NCBI RefSeq assembly: GCF_003716325.1
Contig: NZ_RDSR01000008.1
Coordinates: 1-64,000 of the forward strand
Direction of reading: 5' to 3'
DNA length: 64,000 nucleotides
Origin: Cryobacterium tepidiphilum
Lineage (GTDB): Bacteria > Actinomycetota > Actinomycetes > Actinomycetales > Microbacteriaceae
Shown here: positions 45,368 to 55,885 of the stretch, piece after piece
Layout of the letters: every line of letters starts with the position of its first letter
How positions within the stretch are numbered: position 1 is the first letter of the stretch
Made by a program: the position numbers and the translations under genes
The notes under the pieces: model-generated
Database searches by the model: none
What the model saw: the letters and a program-made list of their open reading frames with translations, nothing else
What the model was told of the DNA's origin: nothing

Positions 45368-46710
45368 TCGAGTACCGCAACCTCCGCATCGCCCTCCTCG
45401 GCGGCGGCGCCGTCGGCGCCCAGGTCGCCCGGATCCTGCTCGAGCAGGGCGAGGAGCTGGCGGACCGCGTCGGGGCGGGGCTGGAGCTCATCGGTATTGC
45501 GGTGCGCGACGTCAACGCCCCCCGCTCCGTCGACCTGCCACAGGAACTGTTCACGACCGACGCCGAGTCGCTCATCCTCGGCGCCGACGTCGTCATCGAG
45601 CTGATCGGCGGCATCGAGCCGGCCCGCAGCTACATCCTCCAGGCCATCACCTCAGGAGCGGATGTCGTCACCGCCAACAAGGCGCTGCTCGCGGCACACG
45701 GCCCCGAACTGTTCGCAGCCGCCGACCAGGTGGGCGCGCAACTCAACTACGAGGCCGCCGTCGCCGGCGCCATCCCGATCGTCCGCCCGCTGCGCGACAG
45801 CCTCGCCGGCGACACGGTCAAGCGCATCCTCGGCATCGTCAACGGCACCACGAACTTCATCCTCGACCGCATGGACCAGGCAGGCGACAGCCTCCAGGAG
45901 GCGCTCGACACGGCCACGACCCTCGGGTACGCCGAGGCCGACCCCACCGCAGACATCGAAGGCTACGACGCCGCGCAGAAGGCGGCGCTGCTGGCACGGC
46001 TTGCCTTCCACACCGACGTGCCGCTCGAATCGGTGTACCGCGAGGGCATCACGGGCATCACCCGGGAGCAGATCGAATCGGCCCGCAAGGCCGGCTACGT
46101 CGTGAAACTGCTGGCCATCTGCGAACGCCTGACGGATGCCGCCACCGGCCAGGAGGGCGTCTCCGCCCGGGTCTACCCCGCGCTCGTTTCGCGGGGCCAC
46201 CCGCTGGCGGCGGTGCACGGAGGCAACAACGCCGTGTTCGTCGAGGCCGAGGCGGCCGGCCCACTCATGTTCTATGGCGCGGGCGCGGGCGGCGTGCAGA
46301 CGGCATCCGCTGTTCTCGGCGACCTCGTGTCGCTCGCCCGCCGCCACGTCGTCGGCGGCCCCGGATTCGCCGCCGCCGCCAACGCCGACCTGCCGGTGCG
46401 GGACATCGGACAGGTCATCACGCGCTACGCCGTGACGCTCGAGGTCAACGACGAGCCGGGCGTGCTGGCCACGATCGCGCGGGTGTTCAGCAACCACCAT
46501 GTGTCGCTGGCGCTCGTGGAGCAGTCGACGAACGTGCGAGCGGTGCTCGTTGACGGCGGGGACGGGCCGGAACTGGCGCCATCGACGGCTACCCTAGTGA
46601 TCGGAACTCACGAAGCCACCGAAGCGGCACTCGCCGCCACCGTGAGAGACCTGGCCGCCCACAGCGTCGTCACCACCGTCGCATCCGTACTGAGAGTTGA
46701 AGGAGCCTGA
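45364..46710 (+). CDS. hom: homoserine dehydrogenase
   Basis: This 448-residue enzyme reduces aspartate semialdehyde to homoserine. The nucleotide-binding motif is [12 protein letters not shown] (about 11-22), and the catalytic Lys is in VVTANKALL (about 102). The substrate domain has the [11 protein letters not shown] signature, and a C-terminal ACT domain (about 360-448) implies feedback control by an amino acid, typically threonine. The ATG overlaps the lysA stop (ATGA). Confidence 0.96.
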   Translation: MIEYRNLRIALLGGGAVGAQVARILLEQGEELADRVGAGLELIGIAVRDVNAPRSVDLPQELFTTDAESLILGADVVIELIGGIEPARSYILQAITSGADVVTANKALLAAHGPELFAAADQVGAQLNYEAAVAGAIPIVRPLRDSLAGDTVKRILGIVNGTTNFILDRMDQAGDSLQEALDTATTLGYAEADPTADIEGYDAAQKAALLARLAFHTDVPLESVYREGITGITREQIESARKAGYVVKLLAICERLTDAATGQEGVSARVYPALVSRGHPLAAVHGGNNAVFVEAEAAGPLMFYGAGAGGVQTASAVLGDLVSLARRHVVGGPGFAAAANADLPVRDIGQVITRYAVTLEVNDEPGVLATIARVFSNHHVSLALVEQSTNVRAVLVDGGDGPELAPSTATLVIGTHEATEAALAATVRDLAAHSVVTTVASVLRVEGA

Positions 46711-47825
46711 TGTCCGGCGCAACCACCCCCCAAAACGATTCCCAGCGGGTCTCCCGGCTGTGGCGCGGTGTGCTGCGCGAGTACGCCGACCGGCTGAACA
46801 TCACGGATGCCACGCCGATCGTCACACTCGGCGAAGGCGGCACCCCGCTGATCCCGGCGGCCGCCCTGTCCGCCCGCACCGGCGCATCCGTCTGGGTCAA
46901 GTACGAGGGGATGAACCCCACCGGGTCGTTCAAGGACCGCGGCATGACGATGGCGATCTCGAAGGCCGTCGAAGACGGCGCCAAGGCGGTCATCTGCGCG
47001 TCGACCGGCAACACCTCCGCCTCGGCGGCCGCCTACGCCACCCACGCCGGCATCACCGCCGCGGTGCTGGTGCCCGAGGGCAAGATCGCGATGGGCAAGC
47101 TCAGCCAGGCCATCGCGCACAACGCCCAGCTGCTGCAGGTGCAGGGCAACTTCGACGACTGCCTCGACATCGCGCGCGACCTCGCGAACAACTACCCCGT
47201 GCACCTCGTGAACTCCGTGAACCCCGACCGCATCGAGGGGCAGAAGACGGCAGCATTCGAGGTCGTCGACGTGCTGGGCGACGCTCCCGACTTCCACATC
47301 GTGCCGGTCGGCAACGCCGGCAACTACACCGCCTACTTCCGTGGTTACAGCGAAGAGCTCGACCGCGGCGTGAGCACGAAGCTGCCGCGCATGTTCGGCT
47401 TCCAGGCCGCGGGCAGCGCGCCGATCGTGCTCGGCCACCGGGTGACGAACCCCGACACCATCGCGAGCGCCATCCGCATCGGCAACCCGGCGTCGTGGGA
47501 GCTCGCGACCAACGCCCGCGAGGTGAGCGACGGCTACTTCGGCGCCATCAGCGACGAGAAGATCCTCGAGGCGTACCGCATCCTCTCGGCCGAGGTCGGC
47601 ATCTTCGTCGAGCCCGCCTCGGCGATCAGCGTCGCTGGCCTGCTCGAGCGCGCCGAGGCCGGCGTCATCCCTGCCGGCTCCACCGTCGTGCTGACCGTCA
47701 CCGGCCACGGCCTGAAGGACCCGCAGTGGGCGCTACGCACCGCCGACGGCTCCGACGTCACCCCCACCATCGTTCCCGTCGACACCGCTGAGGTCGCCGG
47801 GGTGCTCGGACTGGCCAAGGCATGA
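46710..47825 (+). CDS. thrC: threonine synthase
   Basis: This 371-residue PLP enzyme converts O-phosphohomoserine to threonine. The PLP Lys is in [11 protein letters not shown] (Lys75), and the phosphate-binding glycine/serine block and [13 protein letters not shown] are present. It belongs to the shorter bacterial form. It overlaps hom by one base (TGATG) and thrB by four (ATGA), consistent with tight translational coupling. Confidence 0.96.
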   Translation: MSGATTPQNDSQRVSRLWRGVLREYADRLNITDATPIVTLGEGGTPLIPAAALSARTGASVWVKYEGMNPTGSFKDRGMTMAISKAVEDGAKAVICASTGNTSASAAAYATHAGITAAVLVPEGKIAMGKLSQAIAHNAQLLQVQGNFDDCLDIARDLANNYPVHLVNSVNPDRIEGQKTAAFEVVDVLGDAPDFHIVPVGNAGNYTAYFRGYSEELDRGVSTKLPRMFGFQAAGSAPIVLGHRVTNPDTIASAIRIGNPASWELATNAREVSDGYFGAISDEKILEAYRILSAEVGIFVEPASAISVAGLLERAEAGVIPAGSTVVLTVTGHGLKDPQWALRTADGSDVTPTIVPVDTAEVAGVLGLAKA

Positions 47826-48790
47826 CCGAAGCCCCAACCCTCGCCGGACGCTCGGTCTCGGTGCAGGTGCCCGCGACGAGCGCGAACCTCGGACCGGGTT
47901 TCGACACCCTCGGTCTCGCGCTCGCCCTGTACGACCAGCTCGAGGTCACCGTGCGCGATGAGCCCGGTGCGACGGTCGAGGTGCACGGGATCGGCGAGGG
48001 CGAGGTGCCCACCGACGAGTCCAACCTCGTGGTGCAGGCCATCGCGCACACCTTCAGGGCGTTCGGACAACCGCTTCCCGGCCTGAACCTCACCGCGCAC
48101 AACCGCATCCCGCACGGTCGCGGCATGGGCTCGTCGGGTGCGGCGATCGTCTCCGGGATCATGGCCGCCAAGGGGCTGCTCGAGGGCATCGTCGACATCG
48201 ACGGCGACACCCTTCTCGCCCTCGCGACCGAGATGGAAGGGCACCCCGACAACGTGGCGCCCGCCCTGTTCGGCGGCCTCACGATCGCCTGGATGACGCC
48301 CCAGGGTCCCCGGCACAAGAAGCTCATGGTGCACCGCGGGGTGTCGCCACTGGTGTTCGTGCCCGAGCACGTCATGTCCACGGCGCTCGCACGCAGCCTG
48401 CAGCCGGTGTCGGTTCCGCACGCGGATGCCGTGTTCAACGTGTCCCGGTCGGCCCTGCTGGTCGCCGCGCTGATCCAGAGCCCCGAACTGCTGCTCGCCG
48501 CCACGGAGGACAAGCTCCACCAGAGCTACCGCGCCGCCGCGATGCCGGAGACCAACAAGCTGGTCACCCTCCTGCGCGAGCACGGGTACCCGGCGGTCGT
48601 CTCCGGCGCGGGCCCCTCCATGCTGGTGCTGGCCAGCGACCCGGGGGAGCGCCTCACCGCCGCCGAACTCGTGGAGTCGCATGCCGACACCGCCTGGCAG
48701 TCGCTGATGCTCGCGGTGGATTTCAAGGGTGCGACGGTGACGGTACATGGAGGTGCTAAGCTTGGCGTGCACCCGATAGAAAGCGTCTAG
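47822..48790 (+). CDS. thrB: homoserine kinase
   Basis: This 322-residue GHMP kinase phosphorylates homoserine. The N-terminal [16 protein letters not shown] and the ATP loop [12 protein letters not shown] are typical. The ACT-like region in hom, not here, is the expected regulatory site. It is the last gene of the lysA-hom-thrC-thrB cluster; rho follows after a 176-bp gap with its own leader. A short T-run lies after the stop. Confidence 0.96.
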   Translation: MTEAPTLAGRSVSVQVPATSANLGPGFDTLGLALALYDQLEVTVRDEPGATVEVHGIGEGEVPTDESNLVVQAIAHTFRAFGQPLPGLNLTAHNRIPHGRGMGSSGAAIVSGIMAAKGLLEGIVDIDGDTLLALATEMEGHPDNVAPALFGGLTIAWMTPQGPRHKKLMVHRGVSPLVFVPEHVMSTALARSLQPVSVPHADAVFNVSRSALLVAALIQSPELLLAATEDKLHQSYRAAAMPETNKLVTLLREHGYPAVVSGAGPSMLVLASDPGERLTAAELVESHADTAWQSLMLAVDFKGATVTVHGGAKLGVHPIESV

Positions 48791-48862
48791 CGCGCATTTT
48801 TTCTCCGGTGCGTTCCCTGTAACTCACCGCTGTGCACACCTGTGCGGCTGTGGTTGTTCACA

Positions 48863-48886
48863 CCAGTCCACCATCGGTGGGACTGG
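48863..48886 (+). promoter_or_regulatory. hairpin in the rho 5' leader
   Basis: CCAGTCC (48863-48869) plus ACC pairs with GGT and GGGACTGG (ends 48886), with one bulged base and ATC loop. It lies about 80 bp upstream of the rho start in a 176-bp leader with pyrimidine-rich stretches. Rho autoregulates its leader in other bacteria, so this may be part of such a control region. Confidence 0.4.
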
Positions 48887-48966
48887 ATCACAAACGCAGC
48901 GCCATGGTCGCTGCTCGCTCTCCTGGTTGTCATCTCTACGTTCACCAGGGGGAAGGAAAAGTCTTA

Positions 48967-51171
48967 GTGACTGACATCAATCTCCGCGCCATCCCCGCCC
49001 TCCGCGTTGCCGAGCTCCAGGCTCTGGCAGCCGAGCTGGGCATTCAGGGCGCGTCCAAACTTCGCAAAGGAGAACTCGTGGAAGCAATCCAAGAGGTTCG
49101 CAGTCGGAACGAAGCAGCCGTCGACTCGGTCGTGACCGAGACCCCCGTGGCCGAGCCGGCCGCACCGGTGGTTCCCGAGGCGATCGCGACCGCCGAGCCC
49201 GCTGCCGCTGAGCCGGCCGCAGCTGAGCCGGCCGCCGCCGAGCCCGCTGCCGCAGCGCCGCGCAAGCGTGCACCGCGCAGGGCCACGTCGCTGACCGCCG
49301 AGGCCGGTGCCGTCGCCCCTGCCGAAACCACTGCTGCCGAAACCACTGCTACCGAATCCATTCCTACCGAAACCCCCGCCGGCGACGACGCCGCGAAGGC
49401 AGAGGATGCCACCGCAACCGCCGCCGAGCCGGCCGAGACGACGGGTGCCGAGATGCCGACCCGCCGCGGCAGCCGCACCGGCCGGCCTGAGCGCAACCGC
49501 GACCGGGCCGCCGAGCGCAGGGCCGAGCAGGCGGGCCAGCCTGAGCAGGCAGGCCAGGCCGAGCAGGCAAGCGTCGAGCAGCCCGAGAAGCAGCAGGAAC
49601 AGAACGACCGCGAGCAGGCCGGCGAGTCGTCCGAGCAGGGCTCGCCCCGGCAGGGACGCAACCGGAACCGGAACCGCAACCGCAACCAGGACCGCAACCA
49701 GGACCAGGACCAGGAGCGGGGCCAGGACCAGAAGCAGGATCGGAACCAGGACCAGGACCGCAAGCAGGACCGGAACCAGGACCAGGACCGCAAGCAGGAC
49801 CGCGACCAGGATCGTAAGCAGGACCGGAACCAGGATCAGGACCGCAAGCAGGACCGGGGCGACCGTTCCGACGACGGCAACCGGCGCCAGCGGGGCCAGG
49901 ACCACAACGGCCCCGAGGAAGAGAGCGGTGGGCGCGGCAACCGCAGCCGGTACCGCGACCGCAAGCGCCGCGGCGGCAACGCGAACGACGATTTCGAGCC
50001 CGAGCTGTCGGACGACGACGTCCTGATCCCGGTCGCCGGCATCCTCGACGTGCTCGACAACTACGCCTTCGTGCGCACCTCCGGCTACCTGCCGGGCGCC
50101 AGTGACGTCTACGTCTCCCTCGGCCAGGTGAAGAAGTACAACCTGCGCAAGGGCGACGCCGTCGTCGGCGCGATCCGCCAGCCCCGCGAGGGCGACGCCG
50201 GCGGCCGCCAGAAGTACAACGCGATCGTCAAGGTCGACTCCATCAACGGCCTCACGGTCGAGGAGGCCGCCTCCCGCGTCGAGTTCCAGAAGCTCACGCC
50301 GCTGTACCCGCAGGAGCGACTGCGGCTCGAGACCGAGCCCGGCAAGCTGACGCAGCGCATCATCGACCTCGTCTCGCCCATCGGCAAGGGCCAGCGCGGC
50401 CTCATCGTCGCACCGCCCAAGGCCGGCAAGACGATCGTCATGCAGCAGATCGCGAACGCGATCGCGGCGAACAACCCCGAGGTCCACCTCATGGTCGTCC
50501 TCGTCGACGAGCGTCCCGAAGAAGTGACCGACATGCAGCGCACGGTCAAGGGCGAGGTCATCGCCTCCACCTTCGACCGTCCCGCCGAAGACCACACCAC
50601 GGTCGCCGAGCTGGCCATCGAGCGCGCCAAGCGCCTCGTCGAACTCGGCCACGACGTGGTCGTGCTCCTCGACTCGATCACCCGCCTCGGCCGCGCCTAC
50701 AACCTGGCCGTCCCGGCGTCCGGGCGCATCCTCTCCGGCGGCGTCGACGCATCCGCTCTCTACCCGCCCAAGCGCTTCTTCGGCGCCGCGCGGAACATCG
50801 AGAACGGTGGTTCGCTCACGATCCTCGCCTCGGCGCTCGTCGAGACGGGTTCGCGCATGGACGAGGTCATCTTCGAGGAGTTCAAGGGCACCGGCAACAT
50901 GGAGCTGCGCCTCTCGCGCCAGCTCGCCGACAAGCGGATCTTCCCCGCCGTCGACGTGAACGCATCCGGCACCCGCCGTGAAGAGATGCTGATGTCGAAC
51001 GACGAGGTCAAGATCACCTGGAAGCTGCGCCGCGCCCTCGCCGGGCTCGACCAGCAGCAGGCACTCGAAGTGATCCTCGGCCGGCTGCGTGAGACGTCCT
51101 CCAACGTGGAGTTCCTCATGCAGGTGCAGAAGTCGATGCCGACCCTGAACGGGTCAGACAAGGATCGCTGA
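48967..51171 (+). CDS. rho: transcription termination factor Rho with a long disordered insert
   Basis: This 734-residue RNA helicase ends transcription. Residues 1-45 are the Rho N-domain ([17 protein letters not shown]). About 45-335 are low-complexity: Ala/Pro/Glu repeats, then Gln/Asp/Arg/Asn/Lys repeats such as [10 protein letters not shown]. The RNA-binding cold-shock-like domain follows (about 345-420), then the ATPase core with [11 protein letters not shown] (about 478-488) and Walker [10 protein letters not shown]. The insert is longer than in most species and its DNA is built of tandem units. The GTG start follows GGGGGAAGGAAAA. prfA overlaps the stop. Confidence 0.96.
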   Translation: MTDINLRAIPALRVAELQALAAELGIQGASKLRKGELVEAIQEVRSRNEAAVDSVVTETPVAEPAAPVVPEAIATAEPAAAEPAAAEPAAAEPAAAAPRKRAPRRATSLTAEAGAVAPAETTAAETTATESIPTETPAGDDAAKAEDATATAAEPAETTGAEMPTRRGSRTGRPERNRDRAAERRAEQAGQPEQAGQAEQASVEQPEKQQEQNDREQAGESSEQGSPRQGRNRNRNRNRNQDRNQDQDQERGQDQKQDRNQDQDRKQDRNQDQDRKQDRDQDRKQDRNQDQDRKQDRGDRSDDGNRRQRGQDHNGPEEESGGRGNRSRYRDRKRRGGNANDDFEPELSDDDVLIPVAGILDVLDNYAFVRTSGYLPGASDVYVSLGQVKKYNLRKGDAVVGAIRQPREGDAGGRQKYNAIVKVDSINGLTVEEAASRVEFQKLTPLYPQERLRLETEPGKLTQRIIDLVSPIGKGQRGLIVAPPKAGKTIVMQQIANAIAANNPEVHLMVVLVDERPEEVTDMQRTVKGEVIASTFDRPAEDHTTVAELAIERAKRLVELGHDVVVLLDSITRLGRAYNLAVPASGRILSGGVDASALYPPKRFFGAARNIENGGSLTILASALVETGSRMDEVIFEEFKGTGNMELRLSRQLADKRIFPAVDVNASGTRREEMLMSNDEVKITWKLRRALAGLDQQQALEVILGRLRETSSNVEFLMQVQKSMPTLNGSDKDR
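49660..49860 (+). repeat. tandem repeats within rho encoding the RNQD/RKQD tract
   Basis: Units of about 30 bp related to AACCAGGACCAGGACCGCAA repeat with small changes, giving the protein pattern [10 protein letters not shown]. Such tracts are prone to length variation. An adjacent Ala/Glu tract (49190-49260) is also repetitive. This is a coding repeat, not a CRISPR array. Confidence 0.8.
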
Positions 51172-52250
51172 TGTTCGAGTCCGTCTCCAGTCTCGTCGCT
51201 GAACACGATGAGCTGCAGAGCCAGCTGGCGGATCCGGAGCTGCACTCGAACCCAGCCCGCTCGAAGAAGGTCAACCGGCGTTACGCGGAACTCAGCCGCA
51301 TCATCGCCGCCTACAACGAGTGGAAAGAGATCGGCGACAACCTCGACGCCGCCCGCGAGCTCGCGGACGAGGACGAGTCGTTCGCCGAGGAGATCCCGGC
51401 GCTCGAGGAACAGCAGGATGCCGCGGGCGAGCGGCTCCGGCGCCTGCTGATCCCGCGTGACCCCAACGACAGCCGTGACGTGATCATGGAGATCAAGATG
51501 GGGGAGGGCGGCGCCGAGTCGGCGCTGTTCGCCGCCGACCTGCTGCGCATGTACCTGCACTACGCCGAGTCGAAGAAGTGGAAGACCGAGATCATCGAGC
51601 AGACCTCGAGCGACCTCGGCGGCATCAAAGATGTGCAGCTGGCCATCAAGGGCAACTCCAGCGACCCGGCCGAAGGCGTATGGGCGCACCTCAAGTACGA
51701 GGGTGGCGTGCACCGCGTGCAGCGGGTGCCTGCGACCGAGTCGCAGGGGCGTATCCACACCTCCGCGGCGGGCGTGCTGGTCTTCCCCGAGGTCGACGAA
51801 CCCGAAGAGGTCGAGATCCACCCGAACGACCTCAAGATCGACGTGTACCGCTCCAGCGGCCCCGGCGGCCAGTCGGTCAACACCACCGACTCCGCCGTGC
51901 GCATCACCCACCTGCCGACCGGCATCGTGGTGGCGATGCAGAACGAGAAGAGCCAGCTGCAGAACCGCGAGGCCGGCATGCGCGTGCTGCGCGCCCGCGT
52001 GCTCGCCCGGCAGCAGGAGGAGCTCGACGCCGAGGCGTCGGCCGTGCGCAAGAGCCAGATCCGCACCATGGACCGCTCCGAGCGCATCCGCACCTACAAC
52101 TTCCCCGAGAACCGCATCGCCGACCACCGCACTGGCTACAAGGCCTACAACCTCGACGCCGTCATGAACGGCGCCCTCGAGCCGGTGATCGAGTCGTGCA
52201 TCAGCGCCGACGAGGAGTCGCGGCTCGCCGAGATCGGCGACCACGAGTAG
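51171..52250 (+). CDS. prfA: peptide chain release factor 1
   Basis: This 359-residue protein ends translation at UAA and UAG. The GGQ motif is in [16 protein letters not shown] (about 230-232) and the stop-codon recognition tripeptide PAT is in VPATESQG (about 187-189), which marks RF1 rather than RF2. It overlaps the rho stop by one base (TGATG). In most relatives prmC, which methylates GGQ, is next; here four minus-strand genes lie between them. Confidence 0.97.
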   Translation: MFESVSSLVAEHDELQSQLADPELHSNPARSKKVNRRYAELSRIIAAYNEWKEIGDNLDAARELADEDESFAEEIPALEEQQDAAGERLRRLLIPRDPNDSRDVIMEIKMGEGGAESALFAADLLRMYLHYAESKKWKTEIIEQTSSDLGGIKDVQLAIKGNSSDPAEGVWAHLKYEGGVHRVQRVPATESQGRIHTSAAGVLVFPEVDEPEEVEIHPNDLKIDVYRSSGPGGQSVNTTDSAVRITHLPTGIVVAMQNEKSQLQNREAGMRVLRARVLARQQEELDAEASAVRKSQIRTMDRSERIRTYNFPENRIADHRTGYKAYNLDAVMNGALEPVIESCISADEESRLAEIGDHE

Positions 52251-52303
52251 GTCACCCGCGCTGGGGTGACCAGACACGCCGACAACGGATGCCACGTGGC
52301 GCC

Positions 52304-52765
52304 TCAGCGCTCGAGCGCCTCCACGAGCTGCTCCTGCAGCTCGCCCAGCCAGTAGTAGCTGTGCTGCAGAGGCATCGCCGCTTCGTCGGTGCGCCCCAGG
52401 TCGCCGTCGTGGGCGATGCCGAGGCGGTTGGCGATCGTGAGCCGCAGGTCGGTGATGGCGTGCAGCCACTGCACGGGAGCCGGCTCCGTGAGCACCACCG
52501 GCCCGTCGTTGCTGACCGCGGCCAGGACCGCCCGGGCGCCGGCCAACTTGCGCTCGGTCAGGCCGTCCGCGGTGAACCGGTAGAACTCGGCCGACGCCTC
52601 CGGATCGTCGGGGTAGGCATTCGGCAGCAGGCGCGTCATCGCCGGGTCGGTGCGGTCGGAGAGCACCTCGATGAGCTGCTCTGCGAGCCGTGACAGCAGC
52701 ATCCGCTCGACCACCGAGAGCTCGACCGTGATCGTCGACGGGCTCTGGCGCCGGATCCGGCTCAC
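52304..52765 (-). CDS. DUF2017 protein
   Basis: This 153-residue cytoplasmic protein matches DUF2017, found next to clpS in actinobacteria. Conserved parts are ELSVVERMLLSRLAEQLIEVL, LLPNAYPDDPEASAEFYRFT and the closing SYYWLGELQEQLVEALE. The GTG start overlaps the clpS stop (GTGA), so the two are translated together. A link to ClpS-dependent protein turnover is inferred from this constant pairing. Confidence 0.88.
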   Translation of the reverse strand: MSRIRRQSPSTITVELSVVERMLLSRLAEQLIEVLSDRTDPAMTRLLPNAYPDDPEASAEFYRFTADGLTERKLAGARAVLAAVSNDGPVVLTEPAPVQWLHAITDLRLTIANRLGIAHDGDLGRTDEAAMPLQHSYYWLGELQEQLVEALER

Positions 52766-53046
52766 GCGCCAGCCCTGCTGACCGTGGCCCACAGGCCGTA
52801 TTCGTGCATCGCCTCGACGTGCCGCTCCATCGCCTCGCGGTTGCCCGTGGCGACGACGGCCTTGCCCGCGTTGTGCACCTCGAGCATCAGCTGCTCGGCC
52901 TGCTCCGGCGGGTAGCGGAAGTAGCTGCGGAAGACGTACGCGACGTACGACATCAGGTTGACCGGGTCGTTCCACACGATCGCCACCCACGGCGTCGTCA
53001 CCTGCGACTCGGTCCAGGTCTGCGTGTCCTCGAGCGTCTGCACCAC
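52762..53046 (-). CDS. clpS: ATP-dependent Clp protease adaptor ClpS
   Basis: This 94-residue adaptor delivers N-degron substrates to ClpCP. The core has WVAIVWNDPVNLMSYVAYVF with the Asn-Asp pair (about 27-28) that contacts the substrate N-terminus, and HNAGKAVVATG for Clp contact. The GTG start follows GAGG. It is upstream of and overlaps DUF2017. Length is normal. Confidence 0.95.
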   Translation of the reverse strand: MVQTLEDTQTWTESQVTTPWVAIVWNDPVNLMSYVAYVFRSYFRYPPEQAEQLMLEVHNAGKAVVATGNREAMERHVEAMHEYGLWATVSRAGA

Positions 53047-53196
53047 CCCTCAAGGGTGACACGAACCGGCAAGGCGTGCATCCCTCAATGCGGCGTCGCG
53101 AATGCAGGATGCGCTACCGGATTCGGCGCGTTCTTTCCTGTTCTGGTGACCTGAACGCCGATTGGTCCTGTTCTCGCGGCGGCTCCGGTCACTGTT

Positions 53197-53784
53197 CTAC
53201 CCGTCGCCGAGCCCGAGGCCGCCGCGTGCGGACTCGATGGCGTCGGGAGTGGCCGGGCGCACCCTCGCGGGAATGCCGAGGAGCAACGACTCGGGCGGCG
53301 CATCCTTCGTCACGACCGCGTTCGCGCCCACGGTGCTCCAGGCGCCGATGGTGACCGGCCCGACGACCTTCGCCCCGGCCCCCACCGTCACGCCATCGCC
53401 CAGGGTCGGGTGCCGTTTCACCCCGCGGGCCGCCCCGTGGCGGCTCTTCCCGCCCAGGGTCACGCCGTGGTACAGCATGACGTCATCGCCGATCTCGGCG
53501 GTCTCGCCGATGACCACTCCCATGCCGTGGTCGATGAAGAGTCGCCGGCCGATGCGCGCGGCCGGATGGATCTCGACGCCGGTGAGGAACCGGGTGAACT
53601 GCGAGACCAACCGGGCGAGCAGCCGGAAACGGCGCTCCCACAGCGCGTGGGCGACACGGTACCCCCACACGGCGTGCACGCCGCTGTAGGCCAGGAGCAC
53701 CTCGGCGTTGCTCCGCGACGCCGGGTCGTGGGCGCGGGCCATCCTGACGTCCTCGCGCATCCGTGACAGAACTCGCATGAGCAA
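53197..53784 (-). CDS. cysE: serine O-acetyltransferase
   Basis: This 195-residue enzyme makes O-acetylserine from serine and acetyl-CoA. The left-handed beta-helix has hexapeptide repeats: [22 protein letters not shown], then [13 protein letters not shown]. The catalytic His is in IDHGMG, and the closing GIPARVRPA is typical. The start is TTG at 53784 with GAGGGA 8 nt upstream; an ATG two codons later is possible. It lies 23 bp after cysK, its pathway partner, and probably shares its transcript. The gap to clpS (53047-53196) is empty. Confidence 0.95.
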   Translation of the reverse strand: MLMRVLSRMREDVRMARAHDPASRSNAEVLLAYSGVHAVWGYRVAHALWERRFRLLARLVSQFTRFLTGVEIHPAARIGRRLFIDHGMGVVIGETAEIGDDVMLYHGVTLGGKSRHGAARGVKRHPTLGDGVTVGAGAKVVGPVTIGAWSTVGANAVVTKDAPPESLLLGIPARVRPATPDAIESARGGLGLGDG

Positions 53785-53807
53785 GCCGGCAGTCCCTCGC
53801 AGTCCGG

Positions 53808-54746
53808 CTAGTCCAGCAGGTCCTTGAAGAGGATCGTCGAGATGTACCGCTCCCCGAAGTCCGGAACGACGACGACGATCGTCGTGCCTGCGTTCTCCGC
53901 ACGCTTCGCCTGCTCGAGGGCGGCCCAGACGGCAGCGCCACCCGAGATCCCGGCGAGGATGCCCTCATCGGTGGCAAGGCGCCGGGCGGTCGCGAGGGCG
54001 TCGTCGAGCGCCACGTCGGTGACCTCGTCGTAGATCGAGGTATCGAGCAGGTCGGGCACGAAGTTGGCACCCAGCCCCTGGATCTTGTGCGGGCCCGGCG
54101 TGCCGCCGGTCAGCACGGGCGAGTCGCTCGGCTCGACGGCGACGATCCTGATGTCCGCCTTGCGCTCCTTCAGGTATCGCCCGGCACCCGTGATCGTGCC
54201 GCCCGTGCCGACGCCGGCCACGAAGACGTCGATGTCCCCGGCGGTGTCGTCCCAGATCTCCGCGCCGGTGGTCTGATAGTGCACGTTCGGGTTCGCCTCG
54301 TTCTGGAACTGCCTGGCCAGGATCGCGCCCTCGATCGTGGCGGCCAGTTCGCCGGCCTTCTCCACAGCGCCACTCATACCCGCGGCCCCCGGCGTGAGGA
54401 CGATCTCGGCCCCGTACGCGCGCAGCAGCACGCGGCGTTCCATGCTCATGGTGTCGGGCATGACCAGGACCACCCGGTATCCGCGGGCGGCGCCGACCAG
54501 GGCCAGGGCGATGCCCGTGTTGCCGCTGGTTCCCTCCACGATGGTGCCGCCCGGCTTCAGCTCACCCGAGCGCTCGGCGGCGTCGACGATGGCGACGCCG
54601 ATGCGGTCCTTCACACTGCCGGCCGGGTTGTAGAACTCGAGCTTGGCCAGCACGGTGGCCTCGGCCCCGTCGGTGATCCGGTTCAGCCTGACCAGCGGTG
54701 TTCCGCCCACGGCCTTCGTGATGTCGGGGTATATCTGTGCGGGCAC
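53808..54746 (-). CDS. cysK: cysteine synthase (O-acetylserine sulfhydrylase)
   Basis: This 312-residue PLP enzyme makes cysteine from O-acetylserine and sulfide. The PLP Lys is in NPAGSVKDR (Lys46), the substrate loop is [10 protein letters not shown] (about 69-78) and the phosphate loop GTGGTITG (about 176-183). The GTG start follows AAAGG. Its last residues (LLD) do not end in the Ile that usually docks into CysE, so complex formation may differ. It is the first gene of the minus-strand cysteine unit. Confidence 0.95.
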   Translation of the reverse strand: MPAQIYPDITKAVGGTPLVRLNRITDGAEATVLAKLEFYNPAGSVKDRIGVAIVDAAERSGELKPGGTIVEGTSGNTGIALALVGAARGYRVVLVMPDTMSMERRVLLRAYGAEIVLTPGAAGMSGAVEKAGELAATIEGAILARQFQNEANPNVHYQTTGAEIWDDTAGDIDVFVAGVGTGGTITGAGRYLKERKADIRIVAVEPSDSPVLTGGTPGPHKIQGLGANFVPDLLDTSIYDEVTDVALDDALATARRLATDEGILAGISGGAAVWAALEQAKRAENAGTTIVVVVPDFGERYISTILFKDLLD

Positions 54747-54817
54747 GGCGGGACCTTTCGCGTCGATGGGTAACCTCGCTCAGCCTACGGCCAACCGCGT
54801 GGGGCAGGCGAGTACGT

Positions 54818-54830
54818 TACATTCCAGTAT
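54818..54830 (+). promoter_or_regulatory. probable leaderless promoter of prmC
   Basis: The -10 TACATT (54818-54823) lies seven bases before the GTG at 54831, so transcription would begin at the start codon. No ribosome site is seen. The -35 is not clear. Confidence 0.45.
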
Positions 54831-55763
54831 GTGAGAGAGCACACGACGGACCCCGCTGACGACCACCTCACCGACGCGCACCAGGCCACGGATGCCGCGC
54901 TGCCGGGCACCGTCTCCGCCCTGCGTTCGCAGGTGGTCTCGGTGCTCTCCCTCGCCGGCATCGCCGATGCCGAGGTCGACGCCGACCTCCTCATCGGACA
55001 CGTGCTCCGGCAGAGCCGCGGACAGGTGCAGGCCGCCGGGATACTGCACACCGTGATCGACCCGCAGGATGCGAGGGCCGTCCTGGCCCTCGTGCACCGC
55101 CGGGCCGCCCGGGAGCCCCTGCAGCACATCACCGGCCGGGCACCGTTCCGGTCCCTCGAGCTCTCCGTCGGTCCCGGGGTGTTCATCCCGCGCCCGGAGA
55201 CGGAGCAGGTCGTGCAGCTGGCCATCGACGCGCTCCGCGCCGACGCCTTGCCGGAGCCGATCGCCGTCGACCTCGGCACCGGCAGCGGCGCGATCGCGCT
55301 CGCGATGGCGACCGAGGTGCCCAACGCTCGCGTGTGGGCCGTCGAGAACTCGCCGCAGGCGTTCGGGTGGACCAAGCGCAACTTCGACGAGGTCGCCGCC
55401 GCCAACGCGACCCTCGTGTTCGGCGACCTCGCCCACGCCCTCGATGAGCTCGCCGGGCGCGCATCCGTTGTCATCTCGAACCCGCCGTACATCCCGGAAC
55501 AGGCCGTGCCCCGCGACCCCGAGGTTCGCCTGTTCGACCCAGAGCGCGCGCTCTACGGGGGAGCCGACGGGCTGGACGTGGTGCGCCAGGTGTCCCGCAC
55601 CGGGCTGCACCTGCTCCGCCCAGGCGGAACACTGGTCATGGAGCACGGCGAGCTGCAGGGCGCCCAGATCCGCGAGCTGCTGGCCGGCGACGGCTGGCGC
55701 GGCGCCTCCACCCACCGCGACCTCACCCTGCGGGACCGAGCGACCACCGCCATCCGCCCCTGA
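54831..55763 (+). CDS. prmC: release factor glutamine methyltransferase
   Basis: This 310-residue S-adenosylmethionine methyltransferase modifies the Gln of GGQ in release factors. The SAM loop is DLGTGSGAIAL (about 145), and the catalytic NPPY is in VISNPPYIPEQ (about 218). An N-terminal helical domain (about 25-110) and FIPRPETE complete the family pattern. The start is GTG, apparently leaderless. It is separated from its substrate gene prfA by the minus-strand cys-clpS block. Confidence 0.95.
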   Translation: MREHTTDPADDHLTDAHQATDAALPGTVSALRSQVVSVLSLAGIADAEVDADLLIGHVLRQSRGQVQAAGILHTVIDPQDARAVLALVHRRAAREPLQHITGRAPFRSLELSVGPGVFIPRPETEQVVQLAIDALRADALPEPIAVDLGTGSGAIALAMATEVPNARVWAVENSPQAFGWTKRNFDEVAAANATLVFGDLAHALDELAGRASVVISNPPYIPEQAVPRDPEVRLFDPERALYGGADGLDVVRQVSRTGLHLLRPGGTLVMEHGELQGAQIRELLAGDGWRGASTHRDLTLRDRATTAIRP

Positions 55764-55790
55764 GTCCTCGCCCGCCCGTCGTCTCAGGCC

Positions 55791-55847
55791 TGAGGGGTCG
55801 CAAATCGACCCTCCCGTGCGCTGGGAAGGTCGATGTTTGACCCCTCA
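55791..55847. repeat. long stem-loop, TGAGGGGTC family (copy 2)
   Basis: Arms of 25 nt (55791-55815 and 55823-55847) share the TGAGGGGTC/GACCCCTCA outer ends with the element at 4499-4558, but differ inside. A second paired block (ATCGACC with GGTCGAT) ends at CCC and GGG around a 7-nt loop. Internal mismatches are CAA against TGT. It lies between the convergent prmC and HAD genes. Confidence 0.75.
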
Positions 55848-55885
55848 CGAGGGAGGGGAAGCGAATGCGCAGGTGAGCGGGGGCG

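Noticed and set aside
49660-49860. CRISPR-like regular repeats
   Set aside because: The units are within the rho reading frame, vary continuously and have no spacers.
49000-50650. 562-codon minus-strand frame opposite rho
   Set aside because: Val/Leu/Ala-rich shadow produced by the repetitive coding strand; no start or domain.
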